Origin: Acidobacteriota bacterium
GTDB lineage: Bacteria; Acidobacteriota; Blastocatellia; Pyrinomonadales; Pyrinomonadaceae
NCBI GenBank assembly: GCA_016713675.1
Contig: JADJOS010000001.1
Location: 2,480,001 to 2,544,000 of the forward strand
Length of the DNA: 64,000 nucleotides
Direction: 5' to 3'
In this document: one piece after another, positions 28,196 through 37,138 of the stretch
How the letters are laid out: each line of letters starts with the position of its first letter
Numbering within the stretch: the first letter of the stretch is position 1
Position numbers and translations under genes: made by a program
The notes under the pieces: model-generated
What the model was told of the DNA's origin: nothing
Database searches by the model: none
Seen by the model: only the letters and a program-made list of their open reading frames with translations

Positions 28196-28277
28196 AAAGA
28201 AGGACGGAGAACCCAAACAGCACCGGCGGCTATACTCGCAAAAAGGTCCAGTACGATAGCTTGACGGATTTCTCTTC

Positions 28278-28472
28278 CTAGACCAGATCGGTTTTAGATT
28301 CAGCTTGTTCAAACCAGCACCGCGTGCAGATGCGGTGCTTTTTTCTTTGGGCGGGCGTGAATTTGGTTGGGCGAGCCTCCGCGGCGATCTGTTCGTCGTG
28401 GTCGAGATCGCCCCACGGTTTGAAATCGCGGGAATTGCATTTGGGGCAGAGGGTTGGCGATCGGTCTGGCAT
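28278..28472 (-). CDS. Small zinc-ribbon protein
   Basis: The 64-residue frame has two cysteine pairs, CPKCNSRDF near residue 9 and CTRCWFEQ near residue 49, spaced as in zinc-ribbon folds. A charged middle (WGDLDHDEQIAAEARPTKF) lies between them. No nuclease or polymerase domain is attached. A partial copy of its 3' end lies at 26617-26672. Its short size leaves some doubt, but the paired CxxC motifs make chance unlikely. Confidence 0.6.
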   Translation of the reverse strand: MPDRSPTLCPKCNSRDFKPWGDLDHDEQIAAEARPTKFTPAQRKKHRICTRCWFEQAESKTDLV

Positions 28473-28526
28473 AAAATGTTAAGGCAAAAGGCAAAATCTG
28501 CATGAAGACGACGCGGGACTGTGGGC

Positions 28527-28642
28527 GAGAGAACCACCCCGTCAGCCGAAGCGGCTGCCACCCCTCGTTCTGGCAAATAGATCTTGCCAGTGTTGTGGTA
28601 GGTCCACAACCGCGTAAGGAGGGGAACTTCGGTTCTGACGCG
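28527..28642. repeat. Dispersed palindromic element (copy B)
   Basis: It begins GAGAGAACCACCCCGTCAGC and ends AAGGAGGGGAACTTCGGTTC, sharing ends and core with the copy inside priA (22335-22399). The inner part is longer and includes two further short palindromes, CAGCCGAAGCGGCTG and GTTGTGGTAGGTCCACAAC. It lies between the zinc-ribbon gene and the M14 peptidase gene. Confidence 0.75.
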
Positions 28643-28713
28643 TTGAATCATTTGTTATACTCGACACGTACTATTCCGCGTCCAATTTTAGCAGATTCCT
28701 TATTTTGTTTACG

Positions 28714-31536
28714 ATGAAAACCAGACAAACGCATCTTGCAGTATTTTGCTTAGTGCTTAGTGTGTTCGGCTCAGCGGTCTTTGGTCAGACTGAGCCGAAG
28801 TTCGATTTTTATGCTCGCGGCGAATATCGTGCTAATGTGCCGAGGCCGCAGAGTTTGCTGCGGTTTGATGTGGGCGACCATCATACGACCTATGCACAGA
28901 TGGAGCAGGTGATAAACGCCATCGCGGCGGCGGCTCCGGACCGTGTCAAGATCTTTGACATCGGCACGACCAACGAACATCGAATGCAGCACATTGTCGC
29001 GATCTCGTCGCCTGAGAATATGGCGAGGCTCGACGAGATCAAGGCGGCGAACGCAAAGCTCGCGGATCCGCGGACGACCTCAGCGTCTGAGGCGAACGCA
29101 ATAGCGCAGAATAATCCGTCGATCGCGTGGATGGCATATACGATTCACGGCAACGAATCGTCGTCCTTCGAGGCGTTCATGCAGGTGATATATCAGCTCG
29201 CGGCGTCGAACGAGCCGGCAACGCTCGATATTCTCAAGAATACGGTCGTTCTGGTCGTGACCGGCGAGAACCCTGACGGGCACGAGCGTTTTGCGACGTG
29301 GTACAACTCGGTCGCGATCGGTTCGCCTGACCGCAATGCCATCGAGCATCGCGAACCGTGGTCGATCTGGGGCCGGGTGAATCACTATCGATTCAACCTC
29401 AATCGCGACACGCTCGCGTTTACGCAAAAAGAATCGCGCAATATGCAAAAAGCATATATGGAGTGGAACCCGCAGCTCGCGGTCGACCATCACGGCCAGC
29501 CATCGCAGTATTTCTTTCCGCCGACCAGCCTGCCGGCCAATCCCAATCTGCCGCAGCCGGTAACATCCAAATGGGAGGAGAGATACGGCCGTGCGAACGC
29601 GGCGGCGTTTGACGCGAATAAATGGGATTACTATGTCCGTGACATATTTGACGCATTCTATCCGGGATATTGGGACATGTATCCGTCGCTGAACGGTGCT
29701 ACGGGAATGACATACGAGACCGACGGCGGCGGCCCGAAGGGACTGAATTGGACACGTGAGGATGGTACGATCGTGACGTTTCGTTCGTCGATCGCAAAGC
29801 ACTACGTCGCCTCGATGACGACGCTTGAGACCAACGCCAGGCACAAGGTCGAGCGGCTCAAAGATTTTTACGATTTTCGTGCTAAAGGTATGGCCGACAA
29901 TGCCCGTTCGAAGATGAAGCGTGTCGTCATCGACCCGACCAGCGATCGCGTAAAAGCTGCCGAAATGGTCGAGGTAATGAGGCTTTCAAATATCGAGGTC
30001 AAGGTCGCGTCGGCATCTTTCACGTCACCGACGGCCCATTCCTACATGGAAAAGGACTCGATCGCCGCATCAAAGACCTTTCCTGCCGGTTCTTACATCG
30101 TCGATCTCGATCAACCGCAGCGGATATTTATAAAATCGATCCTCGAACAGAACACGCCGCAGGACAAGGCCTTCATCGATGAGAACATGGCGCGTTTTCG
30201 ACGCAATCAGATGCGCGGCAAGGGGCAGCCGAAGGAAGACTACGGCTTTTACGATATCACGGCGTGGTCGCTGCCGCTGTCGTTCGGTGTCGAGGCGTGG
30301 TGGACCGAGGAATCGACAAATGTCGCCGGAACGATGGTCGATGCGGCGTACCTCGAAACGGCAAAACGCGGTAGTGTGAACGGGCGAGCCTCGATCTCGT
30401 ACATCATTCCGTACGAGACCGATTCGACGAGCGCGATGGTGATGCGCCTTACGCAGAACGGATACAGGGTCGCGGTCGCGACGCGGCAGTTGAACGCCGG
30501 CGGACGGAACTGGAAGCAGGGCACATTTGTGGTTCGCGTTTCGCGAAATCCGGACACGATCCACGACGCGATCGCAAAATACTCGCGTGAAATGGGCGTC
30601 AACGTCACGGCAGTGAACTCGGGATTTTCGGACGAAGGCGACACGAGCGTCGGCGGCGAGGCTGTGATCTCGCTTCGCGAGCCGAAGATCGCGATCGCGG
30701 CCGACGAAGGCGTTACTCAGGAATCATACGGTTCGATCTGGTGGACGTTCGATAAACACGGCATCAAATTTACACCGATGACGATCGGCTCGATCCGCGG
30801 CGGTGCACTGAAGGGCTATAACGTTCTGATAATCCCCGAGGGCTCGGCCGGTAGATATATGAGCTCGTTCGGCAGCGGCGGCGTGTCAGTACTCAAGGAA
30901 TTCGCCTCCGGCGGCGGCACGATCGTCACGATTAGCGGCGCGTCGGTTTTTGCGGCACTAAAGGATGTCGGGTTGACTTCGGCAAAAATGGTCGGAAGCG
31001 ACGAAGATGAACAAAAGGGCAAGATCACCGAAGATAAGGCGGAACCAAAACCCTCGCCGTCGCCCGGTGCAAAACCGGCGGACGCTGCTCCCCCTGAAAT
31101 TGCATCAGACCGCACTGAGGGCATCGCCCCGAGTTTGCCCGCGATCGCGTCGCCCTCGGCCAATGCCAACAATGTACCCGAGGCCCTGCCGGGAGCGATC
31201 ATGCGAGCGAAAGTCGACCGCACGACCTATTTGACCTACGGAGTCGACAGGGATGAGATGCCGGTGCTGATGGCGAGCGGTTATTTTTTCAGGTATTCGA
31301 AAGAAGGCACCAATGCCCTTGTTTTCGACGCCAACCCTAAAAAGCCGTTGACCATCTCAGGTTTCGTGTGGGAAGGCAACACCGAACGTCTGCTCAAGGG
31401 CACGGCTTACGTAATCGACGAATCGATGGGCAGCGGACACGTTGTCCTGTTTGCCGAAGATCCTTTCTTCCGGGGTATGACCAGGGCGAATACAAGGCCG
31501 TTTTTTAACGCGATCTTGTTCAACGGAGTGTTTTGA
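28714..31536 (+). CDS. Secreted M14-family zinc carboxypeptidase
   Basis: The start is set at ATG 28714, which opens a signal peptide (MKTRQTHLAVFCLVLSVFGS, cleavage after VFGQ). The TTG nine bases earlier is less likely. The M14 domain occupies residues 35-390. The zinc ligands His145 and Glu148 lie in IHGNESSSFEAF, and the third His is near 259 in LAVDHHGQPSQYFFPP. ENPDGHERF carries the conserved Asn/Asp-Pro-Asp-Gly. The long C-terminal half contains a glutamine-amidotransferase-like fold (YNVLIIPEGSAGRYM) and a Pro/Ser/Ala linker. At 940 residues it belongs to the large secreted M14 peptidases common in Acidobacteriota. It probably degrades extracellular protein. Confidence 0.88.
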   Translation: MKTRQTHLAVFCLVLSVFGSAVFGQTEPKFDFYARGEYRANVPRPQSLLRFDVGDHHTTYAQMEQVINAIAAAAPDRVKIFDIGTTNEHRMQHIVAISSPENMARLDEIKAANAKLADPRTTSASEANAIAQNNPSIAWMAYTIHGNESSSFEAFMQVIYQLAASNEPATLDILKNTVVLVVTGENPDGHERFATWYNSVAIGSPDRNAIEHREPWSIWGRVNHYRFNLNRDTLAFTQKESRNMQKAYMEWNPQLAVDHHGQPSQYFFPPTSLPANPNLPQPVTSKWEERYGRANAAAFDANKWDYYVRDIFDAFYPGYWDMYPSLNGATGMTYETDGGGPKGLNWTREDGTIVTFRSSIAKHYVASMTTLETNARHKVERLKDFYDFRAKGMADNARSKMKRVVIDPTSDRVKAAEMVEVMRLSNIEVKVASASFTSPTAHSYMEKDSIAASKTFPAGSYIVDLDQPQRIFIKSILEQNTPQDKAFIDENMARFRRNQMRGKGQPKEDYGFYDITAWSLPLSFGVEAWWTEESTNVAGTMVDAAYLETAKRGSVNGRASISYIIPYETDSTSAMVMRLTQNGYRVAVATRQLNAGGRNWKQGTFVVRVSRNPDTIHDAIAKYSREMGVNVTAVNSGFSDEGDTSVGGEAVISLREPKIAIAADEGVTQESYGSIWWTFDKHGIKFTPMTIGSIRGGALKGYNVLIIPEGSAGRYMSSFGSGGVSVLKEFASGGGTIVTISGASVFAALKDVGLTSAKMVGSDEDEQKGKITEDKAEPKPSPSPGAKPADAAPPEIASDRTEGIAPSLPAIASPSANANNVPEALPGAIMRAKVDRTTYLTYGVDRDEMPVLMASGYFFRYSKEGTNALVFDANPKKPLTISGFVWEGNTERLLKGTAYVIDESMGSGHVVLFAEDPFFRGMTRANTRPFFNAILFNGVF

Positions 31537-31540
31537 AGAA

Positions 31541-31560
31541 AGTCCGGGAAGTCTAGAAAG
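31541..31560. repeat. Left inverted repeat flanking the four-helix-bundle gene
   Basis: AGTCCGGGAAGTCTAGAAAG matches the reverse complement of 31959-31978 at 19 of 20 positions. It is followed by further AAGTCTAGGAAGTCTGGGAAG units up to 31588. Confidence 0.85.
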
Positions 31561-31597
31561 TGAGGGAAGTCTAGGAAGTCTGGGAAGGTATTGGCGA

Positions 31598-31966
31598 ATG
31601 GCGACTTTTAAGCGGTTTGAGGACATATTGGCATGGCAGAAGTCTCGTGTGATCGCCCGGGATGTCTACTTAATATGCGGTTCGGGCGAATTTGGCAGAG
31701 ATTATGATCTACGCAGCCAGATACGGCGGTCAAGCATTTCCATTATGGCGAATATTGCCGAGGGGCAAGGTCGGCGAACCGATAAGGACTTTGCTCATTT
31801 TCTGAACATCTCATTAGGTTCCGTCGCTGAAACCAAATCGCATCTTTATCTGGCGTTGGATGTCGGTCATATTTCACAGTCGCAATTTGATGATCTATTT
31901 GAAAAACTGGATGAGGTCGGTAAGATGGTCTTTGGACTGAGTTCTCATTTACGAATGCCTTCCTAG
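31598..31966 (+). CDS. Four-helix-bundle protein (23S rRNA intervening-sequence type)
   Basis: The 122-residue protein has the family's hallmark blocks: FEDILAWQKSRVIARDVYLI, LRSQIRRSSISIMANIAEGQ, and FAHFLNISLGSVAETKSHLY. Related proteins occur inside 23S rRNA intervening sequences and as Avd-like partners in diversity-generating retroelements, but here neither 23S rRNA nor a reverse transcriptase is nearby. The gene sits between two 20-nt inverted repeats, and its stop codon (31964-31966) is part of the right arm. This looks like a small mobile cassette. Confidence 0.9.
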   Translation: MATFKRFEDILAWQKSRVIARDVYLICGSGEFGRDYDLRSQIRRSSISIMANIAEGQGRRTDKDFAHFLNISLGSVAETKSHLYLALDVGHISQSQFDDLFEKLDEVGKMVFGLSSHLRMPS

Positions 31967-31978
31967 ACTTCCCGGACT
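31959..31978. repeat. Right inverted repeat flanking the four-helix-bundle gene
   Basis: CTTCCTAGACTTCCCGGACT is the inverted partner of 31541-31560 with one mismatch. It includes the TAG stop of the enclosed gene. Confidence 0.85.
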
Positions 31979-32002
31979 GACTCGACTTCCAAGACAAAGA
32001 AT

Positions 32003-32488
32003 ATGTTTACCGTAAAAGCAGGTTACAACAACAAGATCGAGGTTCGGTCCAGCGTTGACAGGGTCCGTGAGTTTTTTGCGGATGTGACGAATTTCGCTGA
32101 GCTGATGCCGGGGATATCGCAGATCCATATGGATGCGCATGGGGTCGCTCATTGGAAGATACAGGCCGAGATACCGCTGGTCGGCAAGATGCTGCAGAAA
32201 TTTGCGGTCGAACTTGTCGAGAACTCAGAAGATCGAATCGAATGGTCGCCGGTGGGGGTAGATACGGGGAACTTACTGCGCTATTCGGCTGATTTTCTCG
32301 AAAAAACGAAGGATCTGACGGTAGTGCATTTTTCGCAGATGGTCGAGCTGCGGCGAAAGAATGCCCGAGACCTGCATTATCTCGCCGGTTTGGCAGGCGA
32401 AAACCTGATCAGCCATGAGATGACCAAGCGGATCACAGAGATGATCAAAGTCTTTATCGACAAGGCGAAAGAGCGTTTGGAGAAGTGA
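32003..32488 (+). CDS. SRPBCC-family (START-like) protein
   Basis: The 161-residue protein has the helix-grip fold pattern: an N-terminal strand and helix pair (KIEVRSSVDRVREFFADVTN), then FAELMPGISQIHMDAHGVAH and a long C-terminal helix (ISHEMTKRITEMIKVFIDKA). It resembles polyketide cyclase/dehydrase and CoxG-like proteins that bind hydrophobic ligands. No catalytic residues can be assigned. The ATG start at 32003 begins MFTVKAGYNN. It stands alone between the four-helix cassette and the secretin operon. Confidence 0.75.
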   Translation: MFTVKAGYNNKIEVRSSVDRVREFFADVTNFAELMPGISQIHMDAHGVAHWKIQAEIPLVGKMLQKFAVELVENSEDRIEWSPVGVDTGNLLRYSADFLEKTKDLTVVHFSQMVELRRKNARDLHYLAGLAGENLISHEMTKRITEMIKVFIDKAKERLEK

Positions 32489-32674
32489 CGATCTGTTAAT
32501 GAAATCGAATTTCCTATTGCATTTTTCCCGATTAAAACCGAAAATTAGCGGAGTACAGTTTTTGGCAGCCGTTCGACAAAATAATTGCAACAAATACGAT
32601 CAGGGGTCGTGTTTATGGTTGATCCGCCGATTTGGCCAAGCTTTCGTAGGCGTCAATTAAACTTTTAAATAGTT

Positions 32675-35122
32675 ATGAAAAGACCGTTCAATATTCGCGC
32701 ATTTCTTAGTTTGCTGCTGATGGCAGCGATGTTTTCGCCGACGGCAGTCCTGGCTTTCGGAGACGGCAAAAAGCATTTTAAGCAGGGAATGAAGCACGAA
32801 TCGGCCGAGGAATGGGACAAGGCCGCTGAGGAATTTGCGCTTGCGGTTGCTGACAATTCGCGAAACCCCGAATATAGGCTCCATTTGATGCGTTCGCTCT
32901 TCATGGCGTCGCAAATGTACATCAAAAAGGGAACGCTTGCCGCTCAGGAAAAAGACTATCAGGGTGGTTATGTTGCATTCCGGAAGGCATACGCATACGA
33001 CCCGACCAATGATTTTGCTAAGTCCGAAATGGCACGAATGGTGAGGCTGCAGGAAGCGGAAAACGGAACACTCCCGGGCGGCAAAAAGGACGACAAAAAC
33101 TTCGTGCCCGCGTCGTATGGCCCGCAGGCCAATCCGGCCGCACAGATGCCGCAGCGGCTCGAAAAATTGAGGGACATAACGTTCCCGTCAGGTGTTGACC
33201 TTCAGGCGATCATCAAGGAATTGGCCCGCGACCTCGATCTGAACGTACTTTTTGATACCGAATCGTTTCGTACTGCCGGGCGAAAGACGAATATCGAACT
33301 CAAGGGCGTAACGGCGGCACGCGCACTCGATTACATCTTTTTGCAAGAAGGCCTATTCTTCCAGCGAGTCGGCCCGCACACTATCATGGTCGCCGGCCAG
33401 CAGCAGCGGACGAAATTTCAACAGCTTGTCCTGCGTACATTTTACCTTGCGAACGCGTCTCCGAAAGACATTGCCAAGGTCGTACAGACAGCGATCCCGG
33501 CTCAACCCGGCCGCAGTCAGACGATCGTGTTGACCGACGACGCGACCAACAGCGTGACGATCCGCGATACTGAAGAGAACATTCGCCTGATCGGTCAATT
33601 GATCAAATCGCTCGACAAAGACCGTGCCGAGGTCGTGATGGACGTAGCGATCTATGAGGTAAACAAGAACGATCTGCTTCAATTCGGCAATCAGGTCGGG
33701 TCGGCGACGACGTTGACCAATATGGGCGGAGCGGGATTTGGCAGTCTTCAGGCCGGCGGTGCGCAAAACATCACTTCGGGCTTGCCGTTCAAACTCCTGG
33801 ATCTCGCCAGTGTTGCGTTCGCGTTGCCGATCAGCTCGTTTCAAGCTTTTCAGGCGAAATCAAATACCAAGCTGATCGCCTCGACACAGATACACGCGTT
33901 CAATAATGAAGATTCGTCGGCCCGCATCGGGCAACGCGTGCCGGTTCAGAGTGCTCAGATCTACAACGGCAACAACACAGGGGGCAATACCGGAACCAAT
34001 CCGGGTTTCGTTTCGAACGTCATTAACTACGAACAGGTCGGTCTGACATTAAAATTCAAGCCGCTGGTTTTCCCGAATCAGGACGTGCAGGTTGCAATGG
34101 AGATCGAATCGAAAGATGTCGCCGGTGCCTCGACACTGACACCGACATTTACGGAGCGAACGATCAAAGGCACCGCACGTGTTCAGAACAACAAGACGCT
34201 GCTTCTTGCAAGCGTCGCTCAGGGCGTCGAGACGAATGGCCGTTCGGGAATTCCGATCCTTGGCCTAATTCCGATCCTCGGGCGCCTCTTTACGGCTCCA
34301 ACGAGGGACAACCGGCAGGTCGATATAGTCATTGCAGTCACGCCTCGCGTGATCCGTGCTCCGGCCATTTTGCCGGAGGACGAGATCGAAAGGCCGACCG
34401 GAAGTCTGGCCGTACCGACGCAAAATTCGCTTGAGGCAATGGTGATCGAGGACGAACAGCAAGATCTGCTTGCGGCAGCACGCAGAGTGCGGACGACGGT
34501 TGACGTACAGCTTCCTGATCGTGAGGTCGAGGCTCCGTCCTACGTCCGGGACGACACCTCCGCAGCGACATCGAAAAGTGATGCGGTCCTGACCAAGGTC
34601 TCGGCAGATAGTGAACAGAAATTCAAACCGATCGATTCGAGCGTTAAGACGCTTCAGTTGAAGGAGACCTCTGATGTCGTCGGCGAAAACGGAAAGACTG
34701 ACGTCGAGATGGAAGCCAGCGGCCCATCTACGGAATTAAAACTCGGTGTCGGCGATACCGAATTAAAAGCCGGCCAGCGGACAAGGATCGCGGTTATGGT
34801 CAATGGTAATTCAACGTTCAGCTCGGCTGTCCTGGGGCTTAAATACGATGCCAAAAAGCTGGCAGTCCGTTCGGTCACTATCGGCGATGTTTACGGTGTA
34901 AATTCCGCAAATAAGGCGATCACACCGTTCCTTAATCAGAACGGCAAGACGTTTGTTTCGCTGATCGCGGCGGATGACCGGGCGGGTACCGCGAACGGCG
35001 TGCTTGCGTATGTTGAGATCGAGGCATTGGCGGACGGGATTCCCGCGATCAGCTTCGATCGGGACGTGCTCAATTTTCTAACGGTCGACGGCAAGAATTT
35101 TACCGTCAAGTTTGGTTTGTAA
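32675..35122 (+). CDS. Secretin (GspD/PilQ-like) with TPR N-terminus and cohesin-like C-terminus
   Basis: The intact protein of 815 residues starts with a signal peptide (MKRPFNIRAFLSLLLMAAMF, cleavage near AVLAF). A TPR-like region (residues 30-120) and an STN/N0-like domain follow (LQAIIKELARDLDLNVLFDT). Next are an N1-like domain, VVMDVAIYEVNKNDLLQFG and the secretin core, with GQRVPVQSAQIY, VGLTLKFKPLVF, LLLASVAQGVETNGRSGIPI and IPILGRLF. The last 125 residues (from LKLGVGDTELKAGQRTRIAV) have a cohesin-type beta pattern. It would form an outer-membrane pore for type II secretion or a type IV pilus-like machine. It heads an operon with two pseudopilins and a PilM-like gene. Confidence 0.88.
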   Translation: MKRPFNIRAFLSLLLMAAMFSPTAVLAFGDGKKHFKQGMKHESAEEWDKAAEEFALAVADNSRNPEYRLHLMRSLFMASQMYIKKGTLAAQEKDYQGGYVAFRKAYAYDPTNDFAKSEMARMVRLQEAENGTLPGGKKDDKNFVPASYGPQANPAAQMPQRLEKLRDITFPSGVDLQAIIKELARDLDLNVLFDTESFRTAGRKTNIELKGVTAARALDYIFLQEGLFFQRVGPHTIMVAGQQQRTKFQQLVLRTFYLANASPKDIAKVVQTAIPAQPGRSQTIVLTDDATNSVTIRDTEENIRLIGQLIKSLDKDRAEVVMDVAIYEVNKNDLLQFGNQVGSATTLTNMGGAGFGSLQAGGAQNITSGLPFKLLDLASVAFALPISSFQAFQAKSNTKLIASTQIHAFNNEDSSARIGQRVPVQSAQIYNGNNTGGNTGTNPGFVSNVINYEQVGLTLKFKPLVFPNQDVQVAMEIESKDVAGASTLTPTFTERTIKGTARVQNNKTLLLASVAQGVETNGRSGIPILGLIPILGRLFTAPTRDNRQVDIVIAVTPRVIRAPAILPEDEIERPTGSLAVPTQNSLEAMVIEDEQQDLLAAARRVRTTVDVQLPDREVEAPSYVRDDTSAATSKSDAVLTKVSADSEQKFKPIDSSVKTLQLKETSDVVGENGKTDVEMEASGPSTELKLGVGDTELKAGQRTRIAVMVNGNSTFSSAVLGLKYDAKKLAVRSVTIGDVYGVNSANKAITPFLNQNGKTFVSLIAADDRAGTANGVLAYVEIEALADGIPAISFDRDVLNFLTVDGKNFTVKFGL

Positions 35123-35771
35123 GAGGGTGAAGGTTTTTCGAACAGATCGATTTGCCGATTCGGCGGGTTACAGTTTGCTCGAACTGGTCGCGACTCTGAC
35201 CGTGCTTACGATACTTGTTATGGGGTCGATCCCCGTCGCCCAAAATGCGGTAACGCGTCAAAAGGAGATGCGGCTGAGAGAAACCCTTCGTGACGTTCGA
35301 TCTGCTATTGATGAGTTCAAACGCGATACGCTCGGTGCATGCCCTCAGGGAGCAGTGACATCAGGCAATCCGACTCAGGGTGCCGGTCAGAACATTCCTG
35401 CCGATCCGCGTTCGCGCGTGGTCATCGATGACTGCAAGATCTTTGAGACGGACAATCTGGATCGATATCCGCCGACACTCGACACCCTGGTCGACGGTGT
35501 AAAGGTAAAGGCTCGCGGTGCAAATCTTCGCGGCGGCAGCGGCATCACCGACGGCACTCGCCAAGCAACCGAGATCAACGAGACAAAAGAACTGATCAAG
35601 AAATATTTGCGCGAATTGCCGATCGATCCGATGACGGGCGAATCTGACTGGAAGATACGATCGTCATATCAGGATAAGGACTCGGAAAATTGGGACGAGA
35701 TAAATGTCTTTGATATTCGTTCAAGCTCGGAAGAAGAAGGATTGAATGGTGAGAAGTATAGTACATGGTAG
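35112..35771 (+). CDS. Type II secretion/pseudopilin protein
   Basis: The prepilin cleavage motif G|YSLLELVATLTVLTILVMG follows a basic leader of about 19 residues. The soluble part is hydrophilic and contains the RELPIDPMTGESDW block seen in GspG-type major pseudopilins (calcium-binding loop region). The frame opens at TTG 35112, overlapping the secretin stop by 11 nt. GTG 35127 is an alternative start. The length of about 219 residues exceeds that of GspG because of an inserted loop (residues 75-150). It is probably assembled into a periplasmic pseudopilus. Confidence 0.82.
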   Translation: MVCKRVKVFRTDRFADSAGYSLLELVATLTVLTILVMGSIPVAQNAVTRQKEMRLRETLRDVRSAIDEFKRDTLGACPQGAVTSGNPTQGAGQNIPADPRSRVVIDDCKIFETDNLDRYPPTLDTLVDGVKVKARGANLRGGSGITDGTRQATEINETKELIKKYLRELPIDPMTGESDWKIRSSYQDKDSENWDEINVFDIRSSSEEEGLNGEKYSTW

Positions 35772-36156
35772 ATCAGCCGCTCAACGCGGTTTTTCGCTGC
35801 TCGAACTGATGATCGCGATGCTGATCCTGGTCATACTGCTCTCGGTGGCGGTGCCGACCTATCAGCGCAGTGTGCAGCATGCCCGTGAGGTCGTTCTGAA
35901 GGAGAATCTCTGGCAGATGCGCCGTGCCATCGATCAATATTCTGCCGACAAAGGCAAATTACCAAAATCGCTGGACGACCTCGTCACCGACAAATACCTG
36001 CGTGAAAAGCCGATGGACCCGATACTGGAAAAGGCCGAGTGGAATGAGGTTCAGGGTGAAGATACCAATTCGCCTGATGCCGAATCCGGCCTGATCGACG
36101 TCAAAAGCATGGCTGACGGAGCCGACAGCGAGGGCAACGAATTTAGCAAATACTGA
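35746..36156 (+). CDS. GspG-like pseudopilin
   Basis: The 136-residue protein has prepilin motif G|FSLLELMIAMLILVILLSV after a leader of 15 residues. The GspG pattern follows: LKENLWQMRRAIDQYSADKG, LPKSLDDLVTDKYLREKPMD and DPILEKAEWNEV. Its start overlaps the preceding pseudopilin gene by 26 nt, implying translational coupling. Prepilin peptidase (GspO/PilD) is not encoded in this window. Confidence 0.88.
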   Translation: MVRSIVHGRSAAQRGFSLLELMIAMLILVILLSVAVPTYQRSVQHAREVVLKENLWQMRRAIDQYSADKGKLPKSLDDLVTDKYLREKPMDPILEKAEWNEVQGEDTNSPDAESGLIDVKSMADGADSEGNEFSKY

Positions 36157-36163
36157 GAATCAA

Positions 36164-37078
36164 ATGTTCGAACCAAATTATCCAAATGCCGCGATCGGCA
36201 TCGAACGCGACGGTATTACTGCTATCGCTTTGCAGAAACAGGGCCGCGGCATTTTTGGGATCAAGCAGGCCGCGACGGTCGGCATGCCGGCTGGACTTGT
36301 GTCGCCGAGCTTTTTGGATCAGAACATTGCAAGCCGCGAAGAGTTTGCTGCATGTCTTGAAGAAGCGGTGACCAATGCCGGACTGCTGAGCCAAAAGCGA
36401 TGGTCCGTCGCCTTGCCGAGCAGCACGGCACGAACTGCGATCCTTACGCTCGAAGCTCAGCCGGCGGCAAAAGCCGAAGCCGAGGAAATTCTCGATTGGA
36501 AAGCCGAGCAAAGTTTTGGTGCACCTGCGTCCGAACTGCGGATGTCCAAACAGGCGATCTCGCCCGATCGCGAAGGCAAAGCCCGATATTTCGCGACCGC
36601 CATCAAGTTGTCGGTGATCGATGAATACGAGAGTGTGTTCGAGGCTTTCGGTTGGAAAGCAGGGCTGATCCTGCCGCGTGCTGTAAGCGAAGCGAACTGG
36701 CTCTTGAACAGCAAGGCCGTGGGCGATTCGATGCTGATCAGCGGACAGAATGACGGATTTACGGCATTGCTGCTTCGCGGTTCTGAACCTTCGGTCGTGC
36801 GAAGCGTTACCTGCGAACAAAATGAGATCGACGACGAGATCTATCGGCTTCTGATGTTTTACAACGACCGGTTTGGCCGCGATAACGGCGGTACGCTTGA
36901 GCGACTGCTGGTGATCGGCCGTGACCTCGTTCCCGCAAAGATCAAGGATATTGCTGCCGAGGCTCTCGGACGCACGGCACAGATTCTTCGGCCCGACGAT
37001 GTCGGCCTCTATCTTCCGGACAATAGCTTCAATTTTGACGAGATCGCCGCTCCGGCTGCTCTCGCGGCGATGGGCTAA
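36164..37078 (+). CDS. PilM-like actin-fold protein of the secretin operon
   Basis: The 304-residue protein starts at ATG 36164, 7 nt after the pseudopilin stop. AAIGIERDGITAIALQKQG is the phosphate-1-like beginning of PilM/FtsA-type ATPases, and RWSVALPSSTARTAILTLEA and ILDWKAEQSF match the PilM pattern. No PilN/PilO membrane partner follows. PilM normally links cytoplasmic ATPase and inner-membrane parts of pilus or type II machines. Assignment rests on operon context plus the motif pattern, and conservation is moderate. Confidence 0.7.
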   Translation: MFEPNYPNAAIGIERDGITAIALQKQGRGIFGIKQAATVGMPAGLVSPSFLDQNIASREEFAACLEEAVTNAGLLSQKRWSVALPSSTARTAILTLEAQPAAKAEAEEILDWKAEQSFGAPASELRMSKQAISPDREGKARYFATAIKLSVIDEYESVFEAFGWKAGLILPRAVSEANWLLNSKAVGDSMLISGQNDGFTALLLRGSEPSVVRSVTCEQNEIDDEIYRLLMFYNDRFGRDNGGTLERLLVIGRDLVPAKIKDIAAEALGRTAQILRPDDVGLYLPDNSFNFDEIAAPAALAAMG

Positions 37079-37138
37079 AAAAGCCGACTTGCAGTTTGAA
37101 ACATTATCTCGGAGAATACCGTAGTATTCTCGAAAGAT

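Noticed and set aside
28316..28344. Terminator-like hairpin AGCACCGC/GCGGTGCT with T-run
   Set aside because: It lies within the coding sequence of the minus-strand zinc-ribbon gene, where the palindrome arises from codons around CTRC. No plus-strand gene ends there.
29080..29844. A 254-residue minus-strand open frame opposite the M14 peptidase
   Set aside because: It overlaps the zinc-ligand region of the peptidase and is very Arg/Cys/His rich, which is typical of antisense of GC-rich genes.
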